NCBI GenBank assembly: GCA_034721895.1
Contig: JAYEND010000027.1
Coordinates: 1 to 27,902 of the forward strand
Direction of reading: 5' to 3'
Source: SZUA-451 sp034721895
GTDB lineage: Bacteria; Campylobacterota; Campylobacteria; Campylobacterales; Sulfurovaceae
DNA: 27,902 nucleotides
The first letter of the stretch is position 1, and each line of letters starts with the position of its first letter. The position numbers and the translations under genes were made by a program. The notes below the pieces were generated by a model that saw only the letters and a program-made list of their open reading frames with translations, had not been told where the DNA came from and did no database searches. This document shows positions 8,745 to 16,357 of the stretch, piece after piece.

Positions 8745-9149
8745 TCAACCCATCTCTTTGGTCGTTGAAACCGCAACATCTTTGGCACCGCTCATGCGGC
8801 ACTCATCCACGACATCGATCAGCCTCTCAACCGGTATCATCGCATCGGCAATAACCAGAACGGATTTTTCGTCAGCTCCTCTGAGCAGATCTCTGAGCTT
8901 GCTCTGAACCGCCCAGAGTTTCACCGGCTGGTTATCGATATAGATCTCGGCCGCATTGTCGATATAGACACGGATCACTTTGGATGATGCTTTGGTAGCC
9001 GATGCTGCTGAAGGACGATTGAGATCAAGCTTCATATCCTTGACAAACGTCGTTGTTACCATAAAGAAGATCAACAAAATAAATACCATATCGATCAAAG
9101 GCGATACGTCGATATTCTCTACATTCTGTTTTTTCGGTCTAAATCTCAT
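8745..9149 (-). CDS. exbD: ExbD biopolymer transport protein
   Basis: 134 residues: a short cytoplasmic N-terminus, one transmembrane helix (about 18-38) and a periplasmic domain. The helix carries the family signature DVSPLIDMVFILLIFF, whose Asp (D20) is the proton-carrying residue of ExbD/TolR proteins. It pairs with the ExbB proteins encoded upstream to energise TonB. GTG 9152 and ATG 9149 are adjacent in frame; I chose the ATG because the AAGGA site lies 5 nt before it and only 2 nt before the GTG. The gene overlaps the end of exbB by about 11 nt, which indicates translational coupling. Confidence 0.93.
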   Translation of the reverse strand: MRFRPKKQNVENIDVSPLIDMVFILLIFFMVTTTFVKDMKLDLNRPSAASATKASSKVIRVYIDNAAEIYIDNQPVKLWAVQSKLRDLLRGADEKSVLVIADAMIPVERLIDVVDECRMSGAKDVAVSTTKEMG

Positions 9150-9753
9150 CACTATCCTTCGTACAAATAATATCGGCGATCTGCTCGAACTCCAGTTCGT
9201 ATCGCTCTTCTTTTCTGTCGAGTATCTTTCCCAGGATCAACCCTGGAACTGCCACGACCAAACCGAGTTCAGTCGTAAAGAGGGCTTTGGATATACCGCC
9301 AGATATACTGTTTCCCTGAGAAAACATACTCCCAGTCTGCAAAGCATCAAAAGTCTCGATCATCCCCATAACGGTTCCCAGTAATCCCACCAGCGGCGCG
9401 AGTACTACGATCGTCTTGATCATTGTTGAGTAGCGTCCTACCTCTATCATGTAGGGGAAGAGCGCATCTACGACAAAGTTTCGACATCGTCTGTTGATCG
9501 TTTTGGCAGCAGCGGCAGCATGCAACGCATCAGCAGCGGCATTGTCCAAAATACCGCGTATCGCTTGTTTGTCCCCTCTTTTTTCATGCTTTTCGATCAG
9601 ACGGCGTACATTACCCAAAGTTCCTCTTCTCATGAGCAGATAACGATATCCCAGCCCATACCAGAGCATCAGGTTGAGCACAAAAAGCACCCACATGACG
9701 GCTCCTCCGGTATTCATCAGAGAGATAAATTGCCCCAGAAATTCACTCATCAT
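9139..9753 (-). CDS. exbB: ExbB/MotA/TolQ-family proton channel protein
   Basis: 204 residues with three hydrophobic segments (about 16-38, 108-132 and 155-178), the ExbB pattern. The APLVGLLGTVMGMIETF motif (about 120-136) and the ISKALFTTELGLVVAVPGLI segment form the proton-channel helices in this family. It forms the inner-membrane motor with ExbD. It is the second MotA/TolQ/ExbB protein in this operon: the gene just upstream encodes a longer, TtpC-like version. Its ATG immediately follows the stop codon of that gene and its end overlaps exbD. This two-ExbB arrangement is the hallmark of the Vibrio TonB2-type system. Confidence 0.93.
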   Translation of the reverse strand: MMSEFLGQFISLMNTGGAVMWVLFVLNLMLWYGLGYRYLLMRRGTLGNVRRLIEKHEKRGDKQAIRGILDNAAADALHAAAAAKTINRRCRNFVVDALFPYMIEVGRYSTMIKTIVVLAPLVGLLGTVMGMIETFDALQTGSMFSQGNSISGGISKALFTTELGLVVAVPGLILGKILDRKEERYELEFEQIADIICTKDSDEI

Positions 9754-11079
9754 CTATCGCTCTGCGCTGCTTTTCTCGTAGACATTGATGATATGCAGTG
9801 AACTTTGCTCCATCGAATCTTTGATATTCTGTGCCCAGCCTGACAGCAGGTTGCCCAGAAGAAGAAGCGGGATCGCAACGATCAAACCGAGCATCGTGGT
9901 CACTAGTGCTTCCGAGATACCGCCGGAAAGCAGCTTTGGATCACCTGTCCCGTATTCCGTGATGATATCAAAAGTCGAGATCATCCCTGTCACCGTACCC
10001 AGAAGACCGAGCAATGGTGCAACGGCCGCGATGACCAGTACAAAGTTTCCATAACGGTCGATCCGACTGCTTTCGTTGAGGATATTTTCCATAACAACAT
10101 CTTCGATATGTTCTCTGCTCTTGCTGATATTTCTCAATGTTGCCTTGATAACCCTTGCTGTAGAGCCGCCGTATCCCTTGATGGCTTCCTGTGCATCTGC
10201 AATAGTGCCGGTTTCAAGGTTCTTTACAACGATACCGGTCATATTCTCAACCTTGGAACCGGATCTGAGCAACAGGTACGCTCTGAGTATAAGCAGCAGT
10301 ATCCCAAAAAGCCCCAGTCCCAGAATAATATATCCGATCACACCACCCGCCCTGATCGTATCGCCAACAGTTTTCTCTTTTTTGAACTCAACCTCTTTGT
10401 CCAGATTTTCATACACAAAAAGATTGATTTGATCCAGGTTCTCCCCGGCATAGAGTGCTTTGGCATCATCCGAAGAATCGACTGCACTCCAGAGTTTGTA
10501 TTGTCCGTCACCTGCCGGTGCCAATGCACCTGCCGCCTCTTTGGAGATACCATAGGCAGCGATATTGCCGATTTTGACGATTTCACCCTCTACGGGTTTG
10601 CCGTCGGGCAGGTAAAACTTCCCTTTTTCATTATAGACAGAAGAGAGCTTGGTATAAAGCAGACGCGAATCGCTGAAAAACCTGTTCAACTTCTGAGTTG
10701 CGGTAGTCTGGTTGCTTTCATCAACAGGGATTCCGTACTCTTTGAGTGCCGAACCTGCCTGCAAAAGAACATTTGACGTGAGGTCGCTGTTATCTGCAAC
10801 TTCGTTGGCTTTCTTGCCCAACGTTGTGACTTTGGATTCAAGTCCCTTCATCTCCTCGGTCAGCGAGAGGAACTTTTTCTGAAGTTCCGAGAGCTTCTTC
10901 TGTGCCTCTTCCATATTGAGATTCTGTTGCTGCTCATCTTTAAGCAGTCTGCTCTCAAGTTCACTCTTCTGCGCTTTAAGGAAAGTATACTCTTTTTGGT
11001 ATGCTTTACTCAGTTCACTCGCTCCGAGCATACTGCTCATCCATGCCGAAATCATCACAAAGATTAGTAATTTTTTCAT
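9754..11079 (-). CDS. TtpC-like ExbB-family protein with periplasmic coiled-coil extension
   Basis: 441 residues: signal peptide (about 1-20), a long charged helical region likely to form a coiled coil (about 22-100), a globular periplasmic part, a membrane helix (about 250-275) and a C-terminal MotA/TolQ/ExbB domain with APLLGLLGTVTGMISTFD and a second conserved helix (about 385-415). TtpC in Vibrio is an ExbB paralogue of this layout, required for TonB2-dependent transport. The start overlaps the stop of the DUF3450 gene by one base (TAATG), and the stop abuts exbB. The extension probably contacts the DUF3450 and TPR proteins in the periplasm; this is inferred from conserved co-occurrence. 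Confidence 0.88.
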   Translation of the reverse strand: MKKLLIFVMISAWMSSMLGASELSKAYQKEYTFLKAQKSELESRLLKDEQQQNLNMEEAQKKLSELQKKFLSLTEEMKGLESKVTTLGKKANEVADNSDLTSNVLLQAGSALKEYGIPVDESNQTTATQKLNRFFSDSRLLYTKLSSVYNEKGKFYLPDGKPVEGEIVKIGNIAAYGISKEAAGALAPAGDGQYKLWSAVDSSDDAKALYAGENLDQINLFVYENLDKEVEFKKEKTVGDTIRAGGVIGYIILGLGLFGILLLILRAYLLLRSGSKVENMTGIVVKNLETGTIADAQEAIKGYGGSTARVIKATLRNISKSREHIEDVVMENILNESSRIDRYGNFVLVIAAVAPLLGLLGTVTGMISTFDIITEYGTGDPKLLSGGISEALVTTMLGLIVAIPLLLLGNLLSGWAQNIKDSMEQSSLHIINVYEKSSAER

Positions 11080-11852
11080 TATTTAACTCCTGATACGATC
11101 AATGCATTCGGCAGGGAGAAGTATCCCGTTCTGATCTGTTTTTGAAGTGCATCAAACAGTGCTGTGATCTCTTTTTGACCTTTGCTGTCTGTCACAACCC
11201 TATACTCATATCCGCCCTCTTTCTTTGCGGCATAGCCGACCTGTCCGTCAGACGTTGTAAAAAAAAGCATCGCTGTACCGATCTTGCCCACTTTGGCAAG
11301 CTTCGTTTCACCATCAATTGTGATCTGCTGCTTAAAGAGTCCGATCTCTTTGGTCAGACGCAGTGCATCATCATAACTTGCCCAAACCAGCGAGAGTGCT
11401 TTCTCCTGTGTGATCGTATCTTCTTTAAGCTGCTGCTTGATCTTTGCAAGGTCAGATAGACGCTCCTCGACCTTGAAAGGGAACCCTCCTTTGATCAATG
11501 TTTCGAGCTCATCGATCGCATCAAAGAGCAGGGGCTTGAGATCATCAGTAGCGGCACCCTGCTCAGCTATCTTTTTTTCCAAATCCGCTATCTCGCTCTG
11601 CGCTACTTTGATCGCAGTCTCTTTCCGGTTGATCTGCGCTTCATTATCCGCTGACTGCATCGCATAGGATTTCATCTGGGATTTGTAATTCTCTTTGTTC
11701 TCATCGATCTTTGTATAGAGGTTCTCAACATCTGCCCTCAGCTTCATGATTGAATTGACCATGTTCTCATTGCTGTCGGCAGACAGGGGAACCATAGAGA
11801 ATAAGCCAAAGCTCATCGCCGCCAAAACAATCTTTTTTTGCGTTGTTGTCAT
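11079..11852 (-). CDS. DUF3450 family periplasmic coiled-coil protein
   Basis: 257 residues; first gene of the TonB operon. A signal peptide (about 1-25, ending PLSADS) is followed by a coiled-coil-like helical stretch (about 28-95), then a C-terminal part with the GFPFKVEERLSDLAKIKQQL and AMLFFTTSDGQVGYA segments that I recognise as DUF3450-like. No biochemical role is established to my knowledge. Proteins of this family sit directly upstream of TtpC-type genes in many Gram-negative TonB clusters, so a structural role in the periplasmic part of the energy-transducing complex is likely. A Pho-box-like promoter lies upstream at 11882-11914, so the operon is predicted to be induced by phosphate limitation. 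Confidence 0.82.
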   Translation of the reverse strand: MTTTQKKIVLAAMSFGLFSMVPLSADSNENMVNSIMKLRADVENLYTKIDENKENYKSQMKSYAMQSADNEAQINRKETAIKVAQSEIADLEKKIAEQGAATDDLKPLLFDAIDELETLIKGGFPFKVEERLSDLAKIKQQLKEDTITQEKALSLVWASYDDALRLTKEIGLFKQQITIDGETKLAKVGKIGTAMLFFTTSDGQVGYAAKKEGGYEYRVVTDSKGQKEITALFDALQKQIRTGYFSLPNALIVSGVK

Positions 11853-11881
11853 ACCTGCTCCACTTATGTAATTTGAATGAA

Positions 11882-11914
11882 ATATTTCCTAAAACCTGTT
11901 ACAAATCGGTAACA
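11882..11914 (-). promoter_or_regulatory. Pho-box-like promoter of the TonB operon
   Basis: Read on the minus strand: TGTTACC (11914-11908), GATT, TGTAACA (11903-11897), 9 nt, then AAATAT (11887-11882) as a weak -10. Same 11-bp heptamer spacing and 9-nt gap as the pstS and pstC promoters. Predicted start near 11875. The leader contains GGAG about 7 nt before the DUF3450 start. Confidence 0.62.
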
Positions 11915-11940
11915 GTATCTACTGAATTTCTTCAGGAAAG

Positions 11941-11974
11941 TAAAATTCGGAAAGAGTGTCCTGCCTCTTTCCGA
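11941..11974 (-). terminator. Intrinsic terminator after the double-domain lipoprotein gene
   Basis: A perfect 10-bp stem (11947-11956 with 11965-11974) and 8-nt loop lie just downstream of the lipoprotein stop codon, followed on the minus strand by ATTTTA and further T-rich sequence. It separates this gene from the TonB operon promoter immediately downstream. Confidence 0.75.
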
Positions 11975-11986
11975 CAGTTGCCAGGG

Positions 11987-14140
11987 CTACTGGATAGAAT
12001 TACCCGTGCCGTTATTGAATGCCGTCTCAAGTCCGGCCGCCGAATCACCAGTGAACTGAAGAGCTGCAGGTGCTGCAATTGTTACATTCGTAAAAGATGT
12101 ATTTGCTGTATCAAATGCGCCTTTGGAATGGATCGCACCGTGGGCTTCACCGCTTACACCGCCGTTATGCGTAACCGTACCGTTCTTGAAGTATCCGCCG
12201 ATACCGTCTTTTTTGAAGTAGATACCGCCCTCTTTCTTCTGTGTCGCACCTGTTGTGATATCGAAACCGTCAAATGTAGCGGCTGTATTTCCAGACATTT
12301 CGATTCCGGCATTCCCTGTTGTTGTGTTGATAATCAGGTTTTTGACAGTACCATTGTAACCGTCATCGATATCGAAGTAGTCATCCGTACAGCGTGTGAT
12401 CGTCACATTTGTCAGGTTGACCGTACCGCCCCAGATCTCTACACCGTCATCGTCAGAAAGGTCAACAGTGATATCTTCGACTGTCGTACCTGAGCCCACA
12501 CCGACAAAGCTGAGACCGTTGATCTCTTTGTCCTGCTCCATCGTGATACCGGAGTTGAGTATCTTCACATGCCTTAGTACGCCCGAGTTGTCAGAATCCT
12601 GACCCTCTCCTGCCACAAAAGCTGTATTGACTTCATAAGGCTGTACCTGGTCATTACCGGCATTTCCGATGATCGTCAAACCGCCCCACTGTCCGACTGC
12701 CGGTGCCTCATCAAAGATGGCTACCTTGGCAGAAGTAAATACGATCGGCTCTGCCGCTGTACCCTCTGCAATGATCTTTGCATCCTTGTCAACGATCATA
12801 TAACTGGTTGCATCACCTGTACCGTCAAGGCCGGCGATCGTTGTACCAGACTGAATAGTGAGTGTGGTACCGGGGTAAACGACTACCAAACCATCCAGGA
12901 GCCAATTGACACCTTTGGTAAGTGTTGTGTCCTGCGTGATATTGCCCGCAATAGTCACAGTATTCTTGCCATTGATAAGCTCACCGTATTGGTTTCCTGA
13001 ACCACTGTCATACTCAGACTCAAGTCCGGCAGCCGAGTCCCCTGTAAATCGCAAATTTGAAGGTGCAGTGATAATCACATTTTCAAAAGATGTATTTGCT
13101 GTATCAAATGCGCCTTTGGAATGGATCGCACCGTGGGCTTCACCGCTTACACCGCCGTTATGCGTAACCGTACCGTTCTTGAAGTATCCGCCGATACCGT
13201 CTTTTTTGAAGTAGATACCGCCCTCTTTCTTCTGTGTCGCACCTGTTGTGATATCGAAACCGTCAAATGTAGCGGCTGTATTTCCAGACATTTCGATTCC
13301 GGCATTCCCTGTTGTTGTGTTGATAATCAGGTTTTTGACAGTACCATTGTAACCGTCATCGATATCGAAGTAGTCATCCGTACAGCGTGTGATCGTCACA
13401 TTTGTCAGGTTGACCGTACCGCCCCAGATCTCTACACCGTCATCGTCAGAAAGGTCAACAGTGATATCTTCGACTGTCGTACCTGAGCCCACACCGACAA
13501 AGCTGAGACCGTTGATCTCTTTGTCCTGCTCCATCGTGATACCGGAGTTGAGTATCTTCACATGCCTTAGTACGCCCGAGTTGTCAGAATCCTGACCCTC
13601 TCCTGCCACAAAAGCTGTATTGACTTCATAAGGCTGTACCTGGTCATTACCGGCATTTCCGATGATCGTCAAACCGCCCCACTGTCCGACAGCAGCTGCT
13701 TCACCGTCAATCGCCACTTTTGCCGAAGTGAATACAATTGGTTGTGTTGATGTACCCTCTGCCAGGATTTTGGCGCCCTTGTCAACGATCATGTAACTGG
13801 TTGAATCGCCTGTACCGTCAAGGCCGGCGATCGTTGTGCCTGGTTCAATGGTGAGTGTAGCGCCGGAGTGAACGACCACCAAACCATCGATAACCCAGAG
13901 TTTGTCTTTTGTCAGCGTCATATCTGCATTGATATCGCCGGCAAGCACTTCCTGCGGAAGTTCCACCGGCGGCTGGGTCGGACCAGTTGGATCCGTTGGA
14001 TCCGTCGGTGTCGTATCGCCATAATAATTGATAGTAACATCACCGCCGGTCGGTACACTCCCGCCATCACTATCACAGCCGGTCATCAAAAACGTAGTTG
14101 CAGCAGTCAAAGCCAGCAACGTATAATTAGAATATTTCAC
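11987..14140 (-). CDS. Lipoprotein with two tandem predicted beta-helix domains
   Basis: 717 residues. A lipoprotein signal (lipobox LMTGC, Cys22) is followed by a Thr/Pro/Asp-rich linker (TDPTDPTGPT), then two copies of a domain of about 330 residues at an exact 331-residue offset. Residues about 151-352 appear identical to 482-683, while the start of each copy is clearly diverged. The domain has short repeated strands (TLTIEPGTTIAGLDG, DDDGVEIWGGTVNLTNVTI, DDYFDIDDGYNGTVKNLII) typical of a right-handed parallel beta-helix, with acidic turns that could bind Ca2+. I recall the family from other Gram-negatives, often beside Oar-like receptors and sometimes misnamed a transporter. The start is GTG 14140, with AAGGG about 7 nt upstream. 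It has its own Pho-box-like promoter and terminator. Function unknown; a surface or periplasmic client or partner of the TonB system is inferred. Confidence 0.85.
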   Translation of the reverse strand: MKYSNYTLLALTAATTFLMTGCDSDGGSVPTGGDVTINYYGDTTPTDPTDPTGPTQPPVELPQEVLAGDINADMTLTKDKLWVIDGLVVVHSGATLTIEPGTTIAGLDGTGDSTSYMIVDKGAKILAEGTSTQPIVFTSAKVAIDGEAAAVGQWGGLTIIGNAGNDQVQPYEVNTAFVAGEGQDSDNSGVLRHVKILNSGITMEQDKEINGLSFVGVGSGTTVEDITVDLSDDDGVEIWGGTVNLTNVTITRCTDDYFDIDDGYNGTVKNLIINTTTGNAGIEMSGNTAATFDGFDITTGATQKKEGGIYFKKDGIGGYFKNGTVTHNGGVSGEAHGAIHSKGAFDTANTSFENVIITAPSNLRFTGDSAAGLESEYDSGSGNQYGELINGKNTVTIAGNITQDTTLTKGVNWLLDGLVVVYPGTTLTIQSGTTIAGLDGTGDATSYMIVDKDAKIIAEGTAAEPIVFTSAKVAIFDEAPAVGQWGGLTIIGNAGNDQVQPYEVNTAFVAGEGQDSDNSGVLRHVKILNSGITMEQDKEINGLSFVGVGSGTTVEDITVDLSDDDGVEIWGGTVNLTNVTITRCTDDYFDIDDGYNGTVKNLIINTTTGNAGIEMSGNTAATFDGFDITTGATQKKEGGIYFKKDGIGGYFKNGTVTHNGGVSGEAHGAIHSKGAFDTANTSFTNVTIAAPAALQFTGDSAAGLETAFNNGTGNSIQ
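12092..12697. repeat. 606-bp direct repeat, copy 2 (C-terminal domain)
   Basis: By eye this segment matches 13085-13690 base for base at a 993-bp offset. The first differences are immediately outside (T versus C at the left edge, T versus A at the right). It encodes residues about 482-683 of the lipoprotein. Such identity against diverged flanks suggests recent gene conversion. Confidence 0.88.
13085..13690. repeat. 606-bp direct repeat, copy 1 (N-terminal domain)
   Basis: Partner of 12092-12697, encoding residues about 151-352 of the same lipoprotein. The third domain copy, in the neighbouring lipoprotein gene, is more diverged but shares an uninterrupted 81-bp block (14911-14991 with 12608-12688). 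Confidence 0.88.
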
Positions 14141-14175
14141 ATGAAACCCTTGTAAATTGTATAAACTTGTCGGGA

Positions 14176-14208
14176 ACTATAACTTTATCCGGTAACAATT
14201 TGGTAACA
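14176..14208 (-). promoter_or_regulatory. Pho-box-like promoter of the double-domain lipoprotein gene
   Basis: On the minus strand: TGTTACC (14208-14202), AAAT, TGTTACC (14197-14191), 9 nt, TATAGT (14181-14176). This is the cleanest pair of identical heptamers in the window. Predicted start near 14168, giving a leader of about 28 nt. Confidence 0.72.
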
Positions 14209-14252
14209 GTTTTTATGGGTGTTGATAAATAGATATAAGAATTAAAAGTAGT

Positions 14253-14274
14253 CAGGCAGCAACGATACTGCCTG
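14253..14274 (-). terminator. Hairpin after the single-domain lipoprotein gene
   Basis: A perfect 7-bp stem, CAGGCAG (14253-14259) with CTGCCTG (14268-14274), and an 8-nt loop lie about 20 nt beyond the stop of the gene ending at 14296. The T-run is broken (ACTACTTTTAATT), so termination may be partial. It stands before the promoter of the downstream lipoprotein gene. Confidence 0.55.
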
Positions 14275-14295
14275 TATATAAAGTAGAATTTAAAT

Positions 14296-15408
14296 TTATT
14301 TAATGTTGCCGGTTCCTGCGTCAAATTTCGCTTCAAGTCCGTCAGCAGAATCACCAGTGAACTGAAGAGCTGCAGGTGCGATGATCGTTACATTTTCAAA
14401 TGATGTATGAACCGCATCGAATGCGCCTTTGGAGTGGATCGCTCCGTCAGGTTCATTTTGCCCGCCTGAATGCGTAACTGTACCGTTCTTGAAGTATCCG
14501 CCGATACCGTCTTTTTTGAAGTAGATGCCACCCTCTTTCTTCTGTGTTGCACCTGTCGTGATAGAGAAGTCAACAAATGTTGCTGCAGTATCACCAGACA
14601 TTTCAATACCTGCATTACCCGTTGTAGTATTGATGGTAAGGTTTTTAACTGTACCGCTGTAACCATCATCGATATCGAAGTAGTCGTCTGTGCAGCGTGT
14701 GATCTTTACGTTGGTCAGGTTGACCGTACCACCCCAGATCTCTACACCGTCATCATCAGAAAGGTCAACAGTGATATCTTCGACAACTGTACCTGAACCG
14801 ACACCGACAAAACTGAGACCGTTGATCTCTTTGTCCTGCTCCATTGTAATCCCGGAGTTGAGGATCTTCACATGTCTAAGCTCACCTGAACTGTCAGAAT
14901 CCTGACCCTTTCCTGCCACAAAAGCTGTATTGACTTCATAAGGCTGTACCTGGTCATTACCGGCATTTCCGATGATCGTCAAACCGCCCCATTGACCTAC
15001 AGATGGTGCTTCCTTATCAACAGCCACTGCAGCTGAAGTAAAGATGATCGGTTGTGCTGCAGTACCATTTGCAATAATCTTTGAGTCTTTGTCGATGATC
15101 ATATAACTGGTCGCATCACCTGTACCATCAAGACCGGCGATCGTTGTACCTGGTTCGATCGTCAATGTTGCACCATCTTTAAATACTACCAATCCGTCAA
15201 GGATCCATATTTTGTCGGCCGTCAATTTGATATCAGAAGTATAGTCACCACTCAGGACAGTATCTTCAGGAATAGTTTGATCAGGTGTCGGAGCCACTGA
15301 ACCACCACTATTGCTGCTTCCTCCACTGCTGCTTCCCCCACCACATCCGGATATAGTGATCGCTGTAACTGTTGCCAATGCCAATAAAGCACTTGTAGAA
15401 TATTTCAT
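14296..15408 (-). CDS. Lipoprotein with one predicted beta-helix domain
   Basis: 370 residues. Lipoprotein signal with lipobox TISGC (Cys22), a Gly/Ser-rich linker (about 23-38), then one copy of the domain that occurs twice in the neighbouring lipoprotein. Signal peptides of the two proteins are also alike (MKYS...LLAL). Conserved elements include LTIEPGTTIAGLDGTGDATS, VGQWGGLTIIGNAGNDQVQP and DLSDDDGVEIWGG. AAGGAAAG lies about 6 nt before the ATG. Its promoter carries four Pho-box heptamers, the most in this window, so strong induction under phosphate limitation is predicted. Probably anchored to the outer membrane; whether it faces out is unknown. Possible role: accessory or client protein of the Oar-like receptor. 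Confidence 0.83.
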   Translation of the reverse strand: MKYSTSALLALATVTAITISGCGGGSSSGGSSNSGGSVAPTPDQTIPEDTVLSGDYTSDIKLTADKIWILDGLVVFKDGATLTIEPGTTIAGLDGTGDATSYMIIDKDSKIIANGTAAQPIIFTSAAVAVDKEAPSVGQWGGLTIIGNAGNDQVQPYEVNTAFVAGKGQDSDSSGELRHVKILNSGITMEQDKEINGLSFVGVGSGTVVEDITVDLSDDDGVEIWGGTVNLTNVKITRCTDDYFDIDDGYSGTVKNLTINTTTGNAGIEMSGDTAATFVDFSITTGATQKKEGGIYFKKDGIGGYFKNGTVTHSGGQNEPDGAIHSKGAFDAVHTSFENVTIIAPAALQFTGDSADGLEAKFDAGTGNIK

Positions 15409-15438
15409 GTTTCTTTCCTTGTTTTAAGTTGTAGAGGA

Positions 15439-15493
15439 ATCGTAACAATGAAAGGTAACAAACTGGAAACAAATCGGAAACAAATTGATAACA
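15439..15493 (-). promoter_or_regulatory. Four-heptamer Pho-box-like promoter of the single-domain lipoprotein gene
   Basis: On the minus strand: TGTTATC (15493-15487), TGTTTCC (15482-15476), TGTTTCC (15471-15465), TGTTACC (15460-15454), each 11 bp from the next, then 9 nt and TACGAT (15444-15439) as a weak -10. The regular phasing places four binding half-sites on one face of the helix. It is divergent from the regulator promoter at 15546-15578. Confidence 0.68.
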
Positions 15494-15545
15494 CTTTCGA
15501 CAAATTGATGACTGATCATAGTGATGGGCAAAGATTGTTATTAAT

Positions 15546-15578
15546 TGTAATCAAAATGTTACCAATCCATATTATTAT
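15546..15578 (+). promoter_or_regulatory. Pho-box-like promoter of the first PhoB-like regulator
   Basis: TGTAATC (15546-15552), AAAA, TGTTACC (15557-15563), 9 nt, TATTAT (15573-15578). A third, imperfect heptamer (TGTTATT) lies 10 bp further upstream. This implies autoregulation. The predicted transcription start falls at about the ATG at 15585, so the mRNA may be leaderless. Confidence 0.68.
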
Positions 15579-15584
15579 TCCGCA

Positions 15585-16268
15585 ATGAGTAAAAAAAATA
15601 TAGAAATCGTAATCATCGAAGACGAAGAAGATATCCTGGAACTTGTGGAGTACCATCTGGACAAAGAGGGGTACTCTGCGACCGGTTTTCTCTCGACACA
15701 GAATGTGGAGCAGTTCATCGAGGAGGAGGCACCCTCTCTACTGATCGTGGATAGAAACCTGCCTGACAGAGAGGGGGGTGAATTTGTCTCTTATCTCCGT
15801 GAAGCGGGTTATGATACTCCTGTCATTTTTTTGACAGCGAAAGACAAAGAGAAGGATCTGATCGAAGGGTTTCAGTACGGCGGTGATGACTATATCACCA
15901 AACCTTTCTCTACAGCGGAACTGCTGCTGCGTGTGAAATCGCTCCTGAAGCGTTCCGGGATGCATGATGAACAGACAGTCAAGTATAAAGATATGACATT
16001 GTATGTCCCCACGCGCACACTTTCCATAGAAAATGAGATCATCAGGCTGACAAATCTGGAATTCAGACTGCTACATACTTTTGTCAAAAATCCGCAGCAG
16101 GCACTCGACAGGGATTATCTGCGCGATGAGGTATGGAGTAGTGATGGCGTCGATTTTCATGACAAAACGATCAATGTGGCGATCAACAGGCTCAGGAAAA
16201 AGATCGATCCTCTGGGGGAGAAAGCCTATTTCTCACCGGTTTGGGGCATAGGCTATATGCTGGCATAG
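15585..16268 (+). CDS. phoB: PhoB-like OmpR-family response regulator
   Basis: 227 residues, the normal size for an OmpR/PhoB regulator. Receiver domain (about 1-120): acidic pocket E12/D13, phospho-acceptor D56 in IVDRNLP, T84 in FLTAKD and K106 in TKPF. C-terminal winged-helix DNA-binding domain (about 128-227) with LTNLEFRLLHTF and DKTINVAINRLRKKID, the latter being the recognition-helix region. Location directly before pstS and the shared promoter heptamers point to a PhoB role controlling the phosphate genes. No Shine-Dalgarno sequence precedes the ATG and the predicted transcription start coincides with it. No PhoR-type kinase is nearby. The gene symbol reflects inferred role; another OmpR-family name would fit equally by sequence. 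Confidence 0.88.
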   Translation: MSKKNIEIVIIEDEEDILELVEYHLDKEGYSATGFLSTQNVEQFIEEEAPSLLIVDRNLPDREGGEFVSYLREAGYDTPVIFLTAKDKEKDLIEGFQYGGDDYITKPFSTAELLLRVKSLLKRSGMHDEQTVKYKDMTLYVPTRTLSIENEIIRLTNLEFRLLHTFVKNPQQALDRDYLRDEVWSSDGVDFHDKTINVAINRLRKKIDPLGEKAYFSPVWGIGYMLA

Positions 16269-16296
16269 GAGTGACCAGACAGGCTCCCAAATACTT

Positions 16297-16329
16297 TGTC
16301 ACCAAAATGTAACCAAATTATATTATATT
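16297..16329 (+). promoter_or_regulatory. Pho-box-like promoter of pstS
   Basis: TGTCACC (16297-16303), AAAA, TGTAACC (16308-16314), 9 nt, TATATT (16324-16329). Predicted start near 16336. As pstS is the archetypal PhoB target in bacteria, this promoter anchors the interpretation of the other six. Confidence 0.75.
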
Positions 16330-16357
16330 TCTACCCATCAAATTATCAAGGAATAAA

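Noticed and set aside
10108..10776. Plus-strand open frame opposite the TtpC-like gene
   Set aside because: Antisense shadow: composition odd for a protein (many Cys/Phe/Ile), no start signal and no family resemblance.
11843..13486. Duplicated plus-strand frames opposite the lipoprotein repeats
   Set aside because: They are identical to each other only because the underlying 606-bp repeat is; Cys-rich translations with no start signals indicate shadows.
12092..13690. CRISPR or phage-type tandem repeats
   Set aside because: The repeat unit is hundreds of bases long, in frame with a lipoprotein domain and present twice; no short regularly spaced repeats exist.
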